Shown: one piece after another, positions 15,158 through 24,945 of the stretch
How the letters are laid out: each line of letters opens with the position of its first letter
Position numbering within the stretch: the stretch's first letter is position 1
From: Rhizobium phaseoli
GTDB lineage: Bacteria > Pseudomonadota > Alphaproteobacteria > Rhizobiales > Rhizobiaceae
Direction: 5' to 3'
Length of the DNA stretch: 64,000 nucleotides
Assembly (NCBI RefSeq): GCF_003985125.1
Contig: NZ_ML133571.1
Location: 268,688 to 332,687, forward strand
Position numbers and translations under genes: made by a program
Notes under the pieces: model-generated
Database searches by the model: none
Told to the model about the DNA's origin: nothing
The model's input: only the letters and a program-made list of their open reading frames with translations

Positions 15158-16399
15158 ATGTCTGTCATCGAGAAAGTGCAGCCCATGTCCGCCGGCGAAC
15201 CAGCCAAAGCATTGTGGATCTCCACGGTTGCCTTCACCCTCTGTTTCGCCGTCTGGACGATCTTTGCGATCATCGGCATCCGCATCAAACAGGAGCTCAA
15301 CCTCAACGAGGCCGAGTTCGGATTGCTGGTCGGCACACCGGTTCTGACCGGTTCGCTCGTGCGCATCGTCCTCGGCATCTGGACGGGGCGTTACGGCGGC
15401 CGTCTCGTTTACACGCTGACAATGCTTGCCGCCGCAGTGGCAACCTTCCTGCTCTCCTACGCTCACACCTATACGCAGATGCTGATCGCCGGCCTCGGCG
15501 TCGGGCTTGCCGGCGGCTCTTTCGCGGTCGGCGTCGCCTATGTCTCGCCCTTCTTCCCCGCGGAGAAGCAGGGAACGGCGCTCGGCATCTTCGGTGCCGG
15601 CAATGTCGGCGCGGCTGTCACCAAATTCGCCGCTCCCTTCGTGCTGCTCGCCTGGGGCTGGCAGGCGGTTGCGGAAATCTGGGCCGTCTGTCTGGCGCTG
15701 ATGGCTATCGTCTTCTGGTTCACCACGACTGACGATCCGGCCTTCCGTCTGCGCCGCGAGCGCGGCGTCGCCTCCAAGAGCCTCGCCCAGGAATTCGCAC
15801 CGCTGCAGAACGTCCAGGTCTGGCGCTTCTCGCTCTACTATTTCTTCGCCTTCGGCGGCTTCGTCGCCCTGTCGCTGTGGCTGCCGCGCTACCTGGTCGG
15901 CGTCTACGGCTTCAACCTCGAAACTGCCGGCATGATCGCGGCGGCCTACTCGATCCCGGGCAGCATCTTCCGCGCCTTCGGCGGTGTGCTGTCGGATAAG
16001 AAGGGTGCACGCAGCGTCATGTATGCGATGTTTGCCGTCTCGGCCGTGGCCACCCTCATCCTGTCGCTGCCGGCCGCGACCATCACACCTGTGATCTTCA
16101 TCGTCGTCATCTTCGTGCTCGGCTTCTTCATGAGCCTCGGCAAGGCCGCCGTCTATAAGCACATTCCGGCCTATTATCCCGACAGCGTCGGCGCCGTCGG
16201 CGGCATCGTCGGCATGATGGGCGGTCTCGGCGGCTTCATCCTGCCGATCGCCTTCGGCCTCCTCAAGGACATGACCGGCCTCTGGTCCAGCTGCTTCCTG
16301 CTGCTTTTCGCAATCGTCGCGATCTCGCTTATCTGGATGCACCTGTCCGTCAAGCAACTGTCGCGTCAAGGGCACTCGGCGCCCGTGGCTGCAACCTAA
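15158..16399 (+). CDS. nasA/narK-type nrt: Nitrate/nitrite transporter, MFS (NarK/NNP type)
   Basis: 413 aa. The start at 15158 has GGAG six bases upstream; a TTG-initiated frame from 15137 is less likely. Twelve membrane helices are expected. NNP signatures are present: LGVGLAGGSFAVGVAYVSPF and GIFGAGNVGAAVTKFAAP in the first half, and GKAAVYKHIPAYYPDSVGAV followed by a Gly-rich stretch in the second. It imports nitrate (and possibly exports nitrite) across the inner membrane. It is the first gene of the operon behind the sigma-54 promoter and ANTAR leader; nirB follows by 18 bases. Confidence 0.92.
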   Translation: MSVIEKVQPMSAGEPAKALWISTVAFTLCFAVWTIFAIIGIRIKQELNLNEAEFGLLVGTPVLTGSLVRIVLGIWTGRYGGRLVYTLTMLAAAVATFLLSYAHTYTQMLIAGLGVGLAGGSFAVGVAYVSPFFPAEKQGTALGIFGAGNVGAAVTKFAAPFVLLAWGWQAVAEIWAVCLALMAIVFWFTTTDDPAFRLRRERGVASKSLAQEFAPLQNVQVWRFSLYYFFAFGGFVALSLWLPRYLVGVYGFNLETAGMIAAAYSIPGSIFRAFGGVLSDKKGARSVMYAMFAVSAVATLILSLPAATITPVIFIVVIFVLGFFMSLGKAAVYKHIPAYYPDSVGAVGGIVGMMGGLGGFILPIAFGLLKDMTGLWSSCFLLLFAIVAISLIWMHLSVKQLSRQGHSAPVAAT

Positions 16400-16417
16400 T
16401 CCAAGGGACTTGAACGT

Positions 16418-18868
16418 ATGACCGAAAAACTCGTCATCATCGGCAATGGCATGGCGCCCGGGCGCATGCTGGAGCACCTCTTCGAACGGGCGCCCGGACG
16501 CTATGAAGTCACGATCTTCAATGCCGAGCCGCGCGTAAATTACGACCGTATCATGCTGTCGCCGGTCCTCTCGGGCGAGAAGGACTACGAGCAGATCATC
16601 ATTCACGGTGACGGCTGGTACATCAAGCATGGCATCATGCTCTACAAGGGCCACAAGATCATCAACATCGATCGTGATGCCAAGACGGTCACCTCCGACC
16701 ATGGCGTTACTGAAAGTTATGACAAGCTGGTGATCGCCACCGGCTCCGTGCCCTTCATCATCCCGGTGCCCGGCAAGGATCTGCCCGGCGTCATCACCTA
16801 TCGCGATCTCGACGACGTGCAGGCCATGCTGCTTGCCGCCCAGTCGCGCGAAAAGGCGGTCGTCATCGGCGGCGGTCTGCTTGGTCTCGAAGCGGCGGCC
16901 GGCCTCGCCCAGCGCGGCATGGACGTCACCGTTCTGCACGTCATGCCGACGCTGATGGAGCGCCAGCTCGATCCCGCCGCCGGTTATCTCCTGCAGAAGG
17001 CGGTCGAGGAACGCGGCATCAAGGTCATCTGCAAGGCCAATACCAAGGCGATCATCGGCAATGGCAAGGTCGAAGGCATCGAACTCGACGACGGCCGCAT
17101 CATCCCGGCAACCCTCGTCGTCATGGCCGTCGGCATTCGTCCGAGCGTCGGCCTGGCGAAGGACGCCGGCCTTGCGGTCAATCGCGGCATCGTCGTCGAT
17201 GCCGGCATGCAGACCTCGGACGGCGATATCTTTGCGCTCGGCGAATGCGCCGAGGTGGGCGGCATGGTCTACGGCCTCGTCGCGCCTCTTTACGAGATGG
17301 CCCGCATTGCCGCGGCACATCTGTCGGACGACCGCACGCCTGCATTCGTGCATGCGGACACGCCGACCAAGCTGAAGGTTACCGGCATCGAACTCTATTC
17401 GCTCGGCGATTTCGCCGACGGCGATGACCGCGAGGAGATCGTGCTGCGCGATGCCAGCGCCGGCGTCTACAAGCGCCTCGTGCTGAAAGACAACAAGATC
17501 ATCGGCACGGTGCTGTACGGCGAGACCGCCGACGGCGCCTGGTTCAATGATCTGAAGAAGAAAGCGACCGATATTTCGGAGATGCGCGAGACGCTGATCT
17601 TCGGTCAGGCCTACCAGGGAGGGTCGCCGCTGGACCCTATGGCGGCCGTTGCAGCCTTGCCGGATGACGCGGAAATCTGTGGCTGCAACGGCGTATGCAA
17701 GGGCAAGATTGCCTCGACGATCACGAGCAAGGGGCTGACGTCGCTCGACGACGTGCGCGCCCATACCAAGGCCTCCGCCTCCTGCGGCTCCTGCACCGGC
17801 CTCGTCGAACAACTCATGGCGCTAACGCTCGGCGACGGCTACAATCCGGCCGCCGTTCAGCCGATGTGCACCTGCACCGAACTCGGCCATGACGACGTTC
17901 GCCGCCTGATCAAGGCAAAGGGTCTAAAGAGCATTCCCGCCGTCATGCAGGAATTGGAATGGAAGACCTCCTGCGGCTGCGCCAAGTGTCGCCCGGCGCT
18001 CAACTATTACCTCGTCTGTGACTGGCCGGACGAATATGCCGACGACTACCAGTCGCGTTTCATCAACGAGCGCGTGCACGCCAACATCCAGAAGGACGGC
18101 ACCTACTCCGTCGTGCCGCGCATGTGGGGCGGCGTCACCAATTCGAACGAGCTGCGCGCCATCGCCGATGTCGTCGACAAGTTCGAAATCCCGATGGTCA
18201 AGGTCACGGGCGGCCAGCGCATCGACCTGCTCGGCATCGAGAAGGAAGACCTGCCCGCCGTCTGGGCCGATCTCGGCAAGGCCGGCTTCGTCTCCGGCCA
18301 GGCCTATGCCAAGGGCCTGCGTACGGTCAAAACCTGCGTCGGCTCCGACTGGTGCCGCTTCGGCACCCAGGATTCCACCGGCCTCGGCATCCGCATCGAG
18401 AAATTCATGTGGGGCTCATGGACGCCGGCCAAGCTGAAAATGGCCGTGTCCGGGTGCCCGCGCAATTGCGCCGAAGCAACCTGCAAGGATATCGGGGTGA
18501 TCTGCGTGGATTCCGGTTTCGAAATCCATTTTGCCGGAGCGGCCGGTCTCGACATCAAGGGCACCGAGGTGCTCGGCTTGGTGAAGACCGAGGACGAGGC
18601 GCTGGAGCATATCGTGGCGCTGACGCAGATGTACCGCGAGCAGGCCCGCTATCTCGAGCGCATCTACAAATGGGCCAAGCGGGTCGGTCTGGATGAAATT
18701 CGCCGGCAGATCATGGGCGATGCCGAAAAGCGCAAGGCCTATTACGACCGCTTCGTCTTCTCCCAGAAATTTGCCCAGGTCGATCCCTGGTCGGAGCGTG
18801 TTTCCGGCAAGGACAAACACGAATTCAAGCCGATGGCGACGATCGGCTATCCACAGGCAGCCGAATAA
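16418..18868 (+). CDS. nirB: Assimilatory nitrite reductase (NADH), large subunit
   Basis: 816 aa, the usual NirB length. Order of domains: FAD-binding Rossmann (VIIGNGMAPGRM, residues 4-15), NAD-binding (VVIGGGLLGLEAAAG near 148), two BFD-type [2Fe-2S] modules (CGCNGVCKGK and CTCTELGHDD, with SCGSCTG and SCGCAKC), then the siroheme/[4Fe-4S] reductase half with TCVGSDWCRFG and SGCPRNCAEATC carrying the cluster cysteines. It reduces nitrite to ammonium in the cytoplasm using NADH. nirD follows by ten bases. Confidence 0.96.
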   Translation: MTEKLVIIGNGMAPGRMLEHLFERAPGRYEVTIFNAEPRVNYDRIMLSPVLSGEKDYEQIIIHGDGWYIKHGIMLYKGHKIINIDRDAKTVTSDHGVTESYDKLVIATGSVPFIIPVPGKDLPGVITYRDLDDVQAMLLAAQSREKAVVIGGGLLGLEAAAGLAQRGMDVTVLHVMPTLMERQLDPAAGYLLQKAVEERGIKVICKANTKAIIGNGKVEGIELDDGRIIPATLVVMAVGIRPSVGLAKDAGLAVNRGIVVDAGMQTSDGDIFALGECAEVGGMVYGLVAPLYEMARIAAAHLSDDRTPAFVHADTPTKLKVTGIELYSLGDFADGDDREEIVLRDASAGVYKRLVLKDNKIIGTVLYGETADGAWFNDLKKKATDISEMRETLIFGQAYQGGSPLDPMAAVAALPDDAEICGCNGVCKGKIASTITSKGLTSLDDVRAHTKASASCGSCTGLVEQLMALTLGDGYNPAAVQPMCTCTELGHDDVRRLIKAKGLKSIPAVMQELEWKTSCGCAKCRPALNYYLVCDWPDEYADDYQSRFINERVHANIQKDGTYSVVPRMWGGVTNSNELRAIADVVDKFEIPMVKVTGGQRIDLLGIEKEDLPAVWADLGKAGFVSGQAYAKGLRTVKTCVGSDWCRFGTQDSTGLGIRIEKFMWGSWTPAKLKMAVSGCPRNCAEATCKDIGVICVDSGFEIHFAGAAGLDIKGTEVLGLVKTEDEALEHIVALTQMYREQARYLERIYKWAKRVGLDEIRRQIMGDAEKRKAYYDRFVFSQKFAQVDPWSERVSGKDKHEFKPMATIGYPQAAE

Positions 18869-18878
18869 GGAGATGGAC

Positions 18879-19208
18879 ATGAACTGGATCGCAATCGGTG
18901 ACATCTCCGATATTCCCCTGCGCGGCGCACGCTGCGTGAAGACGCCGCAGGGCAAGATCGCCGTCTTCCGCACGGCCGAAAACGAGGTCTTCGCCATCGA
19001 GGATCACTGCCCGCATAAGGGCGGCCCGCTCTCCCAGGGCATCGTGCATGCCAAGGCGGTCACCTGCCCGCTGCACAACTGGGTGATCTCACTCGAAACC
19101 GGCAAGGCGCTCGGCGCCGACGAGGGCGAGGTACGGACCATACCGGTCCGCAATGAGGACGGCGCCCTGTTCATCGCGCTCGAAAGTCTGTTGATGGCGG
19201 CTGAATAA
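18879..19208 (+). CDS. nirD: Nitrite reductase (NADH) small subunit, Rieske-like
   Basis: 109 aa. ATG 18879 is chosen over 18873 because AAGGAG lies six bases upstream. The Rieske-type site keeps CPHKGGPLSQG (Cys, His) and CPLHNWVISLETG (Cys, His), so a [2Fe-2S] centre may be intact, as in many proteobacterial NirD proteins. It partners NirB. The stop overlaps the next start (TAATG). Confidence 0.95.
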   Translation: MNWIAIGDISDIPLRGARCVKTPQGKIAVFRTAENEVFAIEDHCPHKGGPLSQGIVHAKAVTCPLHNWVISLETGKALGADEGEVRTIPVRNEDGALFIALESLLMAAE

Positions 19209-21865
19209 TGGCGGCTGAGGTCAAGACCACCTGCCCCTATTGCGGCGTCGGCTGCGGCGTTATCGCCACGGTCGACGACGCCGGCGCCGTCAGCGTCAAG
19301 GGCGACCCCGAGCATCCGTCGAATTTCGGCCGGCTCTGCTCGAAGGGTTCGGCGCTGGCCGAAACCATCGATCTCGACGGCCGGCTGCTTTATCCCGAAA
19401 TCGCAGGCGCGCGCAGCGGCTGGGACGAGGCACTCGATCTGGTCGCCCGTCGCTTTTCCGAAACGATCGCCGAACACGGGCCTGATTCCGTCGCCTTCTA
19501 CGTCTCCGGCCAGTTGCTGACCGAAGATTACTACCTCGCCAACAAGCTGATGAAGGGCTTCATCGGCTCGGCCAATATCGACACTAATTCCAGGCTCTGC
19601 ATGTCCTCGTCCGTGGCCGGGCATCGCCGCGCCTTCGGCGCCGATACCGTGCCAGGGACCTATGAGGATATCGAGCTTGCGGATCTGGTGGTGCTCACCG
19701 GCTCCAACCTCGCCTGGTGTCATCCCGTCATCTATCAGCGGCTGGCCGCGGCAAAGGCGGCGCGGCCGAACATGCGGATCGTAGTCATCGATCCGCGCCG
19801 GACGATGACATGCGATATCGCCGACCTGCATCTGGCCATCCGCCCGGACGGCGACGTCGCGCTGTTCATGGGGCTGCTTGCCCATCTCGCCACAAGCCCT
19901 GCGATCGACCAGAACTATATCGCCTCCCATACGGAAGGTTTCGCCGGCGCCTTTGCTTCAGCCGCAGCGCTTGATATCAACGATCTGCTCGAACGGACCG
20001 GCCTGCCGGCCATGCAGATTCGCGAATTCTTCCGCCTGTTCGAGACGACATCGAAGGTCGTCACCTGCTACAGCCAGGGCGTCAACCAATCCTCGTCCGG
20101 CACCGATAAGGTCAATGCCATCCTCAACTGCCACCTGGCGACCGGCCGCATCGGCCGCCCAGGCATGGGCCCCTTCTCGCTGACCGGCCAGCCGAACGCC
20201 ATGGGCGGGCGCGAAGTGGGCGGTCTCGCCAACATGCTCGCCGCCCATATGGCAATCGAAAATCCTGAAGACCGCGACCGCGTTCAGCGCTTTTGGGAAT
20301 CGCCGGTCATCGCATCAAAACCCGGTTTGAAAGCGGTCGACATGTTCCGCGCCGTCGCCGACGGGCGCATCAAGGCGCTCTGGATCATGGCCACCAATCC
20401 TGTTGTCTCGATGCCGGATGCGAACAGCGTCGAAAGCGCAATCGCCGCCTGTCCCTTCGTCGTCGTCTCCGACATTCTGCGAGAGACGGATACGGCCCGG
20501 CACGCACAGGTGCTTCTGCCCTCGCTCGGCTGGGGCGAGAAAGACGGCACGGTCACCAATTCCGAACGGCGCATTTCCAGGCAGCGGCCGTTTCTCGGCA
20601 TATCAGGCGATGCGAAGGCCGACTGGTGGCAGCTCGCCGAGGTCGGGCGCCGCATGGGATTTGCTGCCGCCTTCGACTTCGATGCGCCGGCCGAAATCTT
20701 CGCCGAACACGCCGCCCTTTCCGCCTTCGAAAACAACGGCAGCCGCGACTTCGACATCGGCGCCCGCGCCGACATGACCGGCGCCGCCTATGACGAACTG
20801 TCGCCCTTCCAATGGCCGCAGGCGGCAGGCAGCTCGCCCGGCGTCACCCGCTTCTTCGCCGATGGCGGTTTCTACCATGCCGACGGCAAGGCACGCTTCG
20901 TCGCGGTGGAACCGCCCGCAACCGATCGCACCAATGCTGACTTCCCCTTCACGCTGAATACCGGGCGCATCCGCGACCAGTGGCACACGATGACGCGAAC
21001 CGGAAAGAGCGCCAGGCTTTCCGCCCATATCGCCGAACCCTTTGCCGAGATCCATCCGCGCGATGCGATCGAGGCCGGCATATCGAGCGCCGGTCTCGTC
21101 GAGATCGACAGCCCGCACGGCCAGGCGATCGTCCGGGCCCTGGTGACCGATCGCCAGGCGCGCGGCGGCATTTTCGCACCGATGCACTGGAACGACCAGT
21201 TCGCGGCAAAAGGTCGGATCGACGCGCTTGTCGCGCCGATCACCGACCCTTTTTCCGGTCAACCGGCGTCGAAAAACGTTGCCGTCGCCGTTCGCCCCTT
21301 CCGCGCCACCCATTACGGTTTCGCCGTTTCGGCCGTCAAACCGGCCATGCCTGACGCGGCCTATTGGGCGCTGGCGAAGGCCGTCGGCGGCTGGAGGCTG
21401 GAACTTGCCTTCTCCGAAGCCGTCGACGACTGGGTGGCCTGGTGCCGCGCGGTTTTCGCCATTCCCGACGAAATCGAACCGCTGGGTTATGCCGACCGGC
21501 AGACCGGCGACCTCAGGCTTGCATTCTTCGACGGCGAGACGCTGCTTGCCGCCCTGTTCCTTGCACGAGAGCCGGTCGCCGTCGCGCGCAATTGGGCGAT
21601 CTCGCAGCTTTCCGTTGCGCACGGCGATCTGAGGAAACGCTTTGCGCTCGTTGCTGGTCGTCCCGGGGCTGGCAGGCCGGATCCGGGTGCGACCGTCTGC
21701 TCCTGCTTCAGCGTCGGGGTCAACCAGATCGCCGCTGCCGTGCGCGGCGGATGCCACAGCGTCGAGGCCGTCGGCAAGGAAACGAGCGCCGGAACCAATT
21801 GCGGCTCCTGCCGCAGCGAAATCGGCCGGATCATTGATCGCTGTCTTGCCGCGGCCGCGGAGTGA
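19208..21865 (+). CDS. nasA: Assimilatory nitrate reductase catalytic subunit (molybdopterin)
   Basis: 885 aa. The N-terminal [4Fe-4S] motif CPYCGVGCGV with a later Cys (GRLCSKG), the Mo-bis-MGD domains (CMSSSVAGHRRAFG, LTGSNLAWCHPVIYQR, ATNPVVSMPDA), the dinucleotide-binding C-domain (LNTGRIRDQWHTMTRTGKSA), then a C-terminal BFD-type [2Fe-2S] module (CSCFSVGVNQI, AGTNCGSCRSEIG). It reduces nitrate to nitrite in the cytoplasm. No flavin domain or NasB gene is present, so electrons must come from another protein, perhaps a ferredoxin or NirB. Confidence 0.94.
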   Translation: MAAEVKTTCPYCGVGCGVIATVDDAGAVSVKGDPEHPSNFGRLCSKGSALAETIDLDGRLLYPEIAGARSGWDEALDLVARRFSETIAEHGPDSVAFYVSGQLLTEDYYLANKLMKGFIGSANIDTNSRLCMSSSVAGHRRAFGADTVPGTYEDIELADLVVLTGSNLAWCHPVIYQRLAAAKAARPNMRIVVIDPRRTMTCDIADLHLAIRPDGDVALFMGLLAHLATSPAIDQNYIASHTEGFAGAFASAAALDINDLLERTGLPAMQIREFFRLFETTSKVVTCYSQGVNQSSSGTDKVNAILNCHLATGRIGRPGMGPFSLTGQPNAMGGREVGGLANMLAAHMAIENPEDRDRVQRFWESPVIASKPGLKAVDMFRAVADGRIKALWIMATNPVVSMPDANSVESAIAACPFVVVSDILRETDTARHAQVLLPSLGWGEKDGTVTNSERRISRQRPFLGISGDAKADWWQLAEVGRRMGFAAAFDFDAPAEIFAEHAALSAFENNGSRDFDIGARADMTGAAYDELSPFQWPQAAGSSPGVTRFFADGGFYHADGKARFVAVEPPATDRTNADFPFTLNTGRIRDQWHTMTRTGKSARLSAHIAEPFAEIHPRDAIEAGISSAGLVEIDSPHGQAIVRALVTDRQARGGIFAPMHWNDQFAAKGRIDALVAPITDPFSGQPASKNVAVAVRPFRATHYGFAVSAVKPAMPDAAYWALAKAVGGWRLELAFSEAVDDWVAWCRAVFAIPDEIEPLGYADRQTGDLRLAFFDGETLLAALFLAREPVAVARNWAISQLSVAHGDLRKRFALVAGRPGAGRPDPGATVCSCFSVGVNQIAAAVRGGCHSVEAVGKETSAGTNCGSCRSEIGRIIDRCLAAAAE

Positions 21866-21891
21866 AAGGCAGGAAACCGAAATGCGGCCTG

Positions 21892-22596
21892 CTATAAGGC
21901 CGCGTTCGAGACGACGAGCATTTTATGGTCGTCCGAGATGCGAACCGAGATCTGATCATAGGATGGGAGGGTCGGGTGAAGTGTCTCCATCTTGTGGTGA
22001 TGGGTAGCCGTAACGACCATGACATCGGCGCCTGCGGCCTCTCCAGCGGCGATGCCGGCAGCAACATCCTCGAACACCAGGCAATCCTCCGAACTGACAC
22101 CGAGGCGTTCGGCACCGAGGATATAACATTGCGGATTGGGTTTTCCGACCGTCACATCCTCGGCCGTCACCATGAACCTCGGCCGCGGCAAACCTGCCGC
22201 CTCCAGCCGCCGGTGCGCCAGACGCAAAGGTGAAGAGGTGACGATCGCCCAGCGATCCGGCGGCAGCGAGTTCAGGAAAGCCGCCGCTCCTGGAATGGGA
22301 ACGACGTCTCTGACATCAGCGATTTCCGCCTCGGTCACCAATTTTGCCTCATATTCGGGGTCGATGCCGGGCAGATTCAGCCGGGTAATCGTGTCGATGC
22401 CGCGCGAGCCGTGCATCTTAGGCAAAAATTCTTCGACATCGAGCCCGTGACGCCGCGCCCATTCGCTCCATGCGCGCTCGGCCGCGTGAATCGAGTTGAG
22501 GATGGTGCCGTCCATATCGAACAGGAAGGCGGCATAAGGCTTCTCGAAGCCGCGGGGCATCGGCAGGGACAAAGGCGGATCCTTTTGGGAGAGCAT
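21892..22596 (-). CDS. HAD-superfamily (subfamily IA) sugar-phosphatase-like hydrolase
   Basis: 234 aa (MPRGFEKPY at 22560 is a possible shorter start). Motif I FDMDGTILNS, motif II with TSS (AIVTSSPLRL), motif III Lys in VGKPNPQCY, motif IV VFEDVAAGI. This is the arrangement of GPP/YcjU/YfbT-type phosphatases acting on sugar phosphates such as glycerol-3-phosphate or 2-deoxyglucose-6-phosphate. It is convergent with nasA, with a shared GCGGCCT/AGGCCGC hairpin at 21884-21903. Substrate unknown; it need not belong to nitrate metabolism. Confidence 0.85.
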   Translation of the reverse strand: MLSQKDPPLSLPMPRGFEKPYAAFLFDMDGTILNSIHAAERAWSEWARRHGLDVEEFLPKMHGSRGIDTITRLNLPGIDPEYEAKLVTEAEIADVRDVVPIPGAAAFLNSLPPDRWAIVTSSPLRLAHRRLEAAGLPRPRFMVTAEDVTVGKPNPQCYILGAERLGVSSEDCLVFEDVAAGIAAGEAAGADVMVVTATHHHKMETLHPTLPSYDQISVRISDDHKMLVVSNAAL

Positions 22597-22915
22597 CGGA
22601 TGGTTGTCGCTATCGCCGGATCAAACGGCAAATCAGCAGCTTTTGCAAGCTTTCAAGGCGACAGTCCATCTCGTGCCATGCATCAGGGGACGCAGTTTCA
22701 GCGGATCCGTCCGCGAGCAAATCCACATGGACCGGCAAGGGCGATAGACCGAGATCTGCCGCCTCGCGAGGGGTAATGATCAATAACGCCCTTGAGCTGC
22801 GGAGCGGCGTTTCCTCATGCCACTACGGCAGGTGGGCACGCCAATCCAGCGGCTTTGCCGTTACGGTTTATCTGCAGCGATACAAGGTACGCGTGCAAAG
22901 TTTCTCAGAAATTTC

Positions 22916-22940
22916 GGAACAATGATTCAGAGGTGTAGTT
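22916..22940 (+). promoter_or_regulatory. Candidate EcfG-type promoter
   Basis: GGAAC (22916-22920), 16 bases, AGTT (22937-22940). It lies about 43 bases upstream of the exported-protein gene at 22984, in an otherwise gene-free stretch (22597-22983) where I see nothing else. It fits GGAAC-N18-TT. Confidence 0.45.
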
Positions 22941-22983
22941 ACCCAAGGGTCATCCAAGATGAAAATCAAAGGAGGATATCCTC

Positions 22984-23310
22984 ATGACAAGATCCCTTAT
23001 CGCCGCGTCGCTGCTGGCAATCGGCATGGCATCTTCGGCCTTTGCGCAGTCGAACCCCGATCCGATCGGGCCGACGAATGGTGGCTCGACCGATCCGAGT
23101 TCGGGTAACTATTCGTCCGATTACACCAACAGCGACAACGGTATTCATCCAGTACAGGTCGCTCCGGTCGATCCGACCACGACACAGAGCATCGGCCGGC
23201 CGCAGTCCATGGAATGCCCCGGCATGCCGCAGCAGATGTCCGGCGTCGATACGCGCGGCGGTCAGAGCGGCGCATCGATCAGCGAAGCGTGCCGCGAATA
23301 CGACAACTAA
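22984..23310 (+). CDS. Small secreted Ser/Pro/Asn-rich protein
   Basis: 108 aa. A Sec signal (TRSLIAASLLAIGMASSAFA) is followed by a mature part rich in Ser, Asn, Pro and Gly with two cysteines (MECPGMP and EACREYDN), probably disulfide bonded. AAAGGAGG lies upstream with good spacing. An EcfG-like promoter candidate lies at 22916. No known family; probable stress-induced periplasmic protein. Confidence 0.65.
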   Translation: MTRSLIAASLLAIGMASSAFAQSNPDPIGPTNGGSTDPSSGNYSSDYTNSDNGIHPVQVAPVDPTTTQSIGRPQSMECPGMPQQMSGVDTRGGQSGASISEACREYDN

Positions 23311-23362
23311 ACAGGCAATTTCTCCTCCCAAAGCGCGTCGCGCGAGCGCGCGTCATGCATGG

Positions 23363-23390
23363 AAAGGGCCGGTTCACGCCGGCCTTTTTT
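23363..23390 (+). terminator. Rho-independent terminator
   Basis: GGCCGG (23367-23372), loop TTCACG, CCGGCC (23379-23384), then six T residues. It terminates the exported-protein gene before the photolyase operon. Confidence 0.85.
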
Positions 23391-23496
23391 CATGTCGCGG
23401 CAGCGGTGAAAAACTCGCCGCGCGCTGAAACTTTTAATCCGGGCCTTCCGTACATCCGTAGCAGCTTGAACGGCACACAGATGGGGAACGGCTTCA

Positions 23497-24945
23497 TTGG
23501 CAAAGGACGCAGCAAAACCTGTCATCCTCTGGTTTCGCAAGGATTTACGCCTTGATGACAACAAGGCGCTCAACGCCGCCCATTTTTCGGGGCGGCCGAT
23601 CATTTCTCTGTACATAAGGGAGCCGGAGGCTGCAGGCACCGGTCCTTTAGGGGCGGCGCAGGCCTGGTGGCTGCACCATTCGCTGGAAGCGCTGGACGGC
23701 TCGCTGCGCAAGCGGCGCGGAGGGCTCTTGCTTGCCAGCGGCGAAGCGCTTGAAGTGCTCCGCGCCCTGATCAGGCAAAGCGACGCCGATGCCGTCTTCT
23801 GGAACCGGCGCTATGATCCGCCGGGCATCTCCATCGACGCCCGCATCGAGCACGAACTGGAAAAGCGGGCGATCGAAGTGAAAAGCTTCGGCGGCCAACT
23901 GCTGCACGAACCTTCGCAGCTGATGACCGGCAGCGGCACACCCTATCGCGTCTATACGCCTTTCTGGCGCGCGCTCGAGAGCTCCATCGAACCCGAGCCG
24001 CTGGACATTCCGTCGAAATTACAGCTGGCATCGAAGCTTCCCGGATCGGAAAAGTTGGAGAGCTGGAAGTTGCTGTCGACGCAGCCGGACTGGGCGAGCA
24101 ATTTCGCAGATCTCTGGACGCCCGGTGAGGAAGGCGCTCAGGAAAAGCTTCGCACTTTCATTGAGGATAGGCTCGACGGCTACAAGGAAAACCGTGACTA
24201 TCCGGCAAAACCGGCAACATCGATGCTGTCGCCGCATCTGGCGCTCGGCGAGATCTCCCCTGCCCGCATCTGGGATGCGACGCGCGGCTTGTCGAAACAC
24301 GTGCCGGCCGCCGACATCGTGCATTTTCGCAAGGAAATCGCCTGGCGCGAATTCTCCTATCACCTGCTCGCCCATTTCCCGCGTCTTGCGACGGCCAACT
24401 GGGACGACCGTTTCGACGGCTTCGAATGGCGTCGCGCCGAGAAAGATTTCAAAGCGTGGTCCCGCGGCATGACCGGCTATCCGATTGTCGATGCCGGCAT
24501 GCGCCAGCTCTGGCGTTACGGTTGGATGCACAATCGCGTGCGGATGATCGCCGCCTCTTTCCTCATCAAGGACCTGATGGTCGACTGGCGCCACGGCGAG
24601 GCCTGGTTCCGGGATACGTTGGTCGATGCCGACCCGGCCAACAACGCGGCAAGCTGGCAATGGGTGGCGGGGTCGGGCGCGGATGCCTCGCCGTTCTTCC
24701 GCATCTTCAATCCTGTGCTGCAGGGCGAAAAATTCGATCCCGACGGCGACTTTGTCAGGGCTCATGTGCCGGAGCTTCGGAAGCTCGACGCAAAATATAT
24801 CCACCGGCCGTTCGAGGCGCCGAAGAGCGTGCTCGACGCGGCTGACGTCATCCTTGGCGAGACTTATCCGGAACCCGTCGTCGATCACGCCGGAGCCCGC
24901 AAGCGGGCGCTCGCCGCCTACAACGCCATAAGGGGCGCGGCATGA
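23497..24945 (+). CDS. phrB: Deoxyribodipyrimidine photolyase (CPD class I)
   Basis: 482 aa from TTG 23497; no ATG in frame is close enough. The N-terminal antenna domain begins PVILWFRKDLRLDDNKAL. The FAD domain carries SPHLALGEISPARIW, WREFSYHLL, the signature GYPIVDAGMRQLWRYGWMHNR and WQWVAGSGADASPFFRIFNP. It repairs cyclobutane pyrimidine dimers with blue light in the cytoplasm. It is the first of four tightly spaced genes (phrB, FAD oxidoreductase, DUF1365, CFA synthase), a set typical of singlet-oxygen/ECF-sigma regulons. Confidence 0.95.
   Translation: MAKDAAKPVILWFRKDLRLDDNKALNAAHFSGRPIISLYIREPEAAGTGPLGAAQAWWLHHSLEALDGSLRKRRGGLLLASGEALEVLRALIRQSDADAVFWNRRYDPPGISIDARIEHELEKRAIEVKSFGGQLLHEPSQLMTGSGTPYRVYTPFWRALESSIEPEPLDIPSKLQLASKLPGSEKLESWKLLSTQPDWASNFADLWTPGEEGAQEKLRTFIEDRLDGYKENRDYPAKPATSMLSPHLALGEISPARIWDATRGLSKHVPAADIVHFRKEIAWREFSYHLLAHFPRLATANWDDRFDGFEWRRAEKDFKAWSRGMTGYPIVDAGMRQLWRYGWMHNRVRMIAASFLIKDLMVDWRHGEAWFRDTLVDADPANNAASWQWVAGSGADASPFFRIFNPVLQGEKFDPDGDFVRAHVPELRKLDAKYIHRPFEAPKSVLDAADVILGETYPEPVVDHAGARKRALAAYNAIRGAA

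Noticed and set aside
14918..17812. Very long minus-strand frame (964 codons) across the nitrate transporter and nirB
   Set aside because: It lies wholly antisense to well-supported coding genes and across the sigma-54 leader; it has His/Asp/Arg/Gly-rich composition with no family signs. High GC makes such shadows common.
20603..21757. 384-codon minus-strand frame opposite nasA
   Set aside because: Antisense shadow with no motif or ribosome site.
21884..21903. Intrinsic terminator after nasA
   Set aside because: GCGGCCT/AGGCCGC forms a stem but no T tract follows on either strand; kept only as a convergent hairpin.
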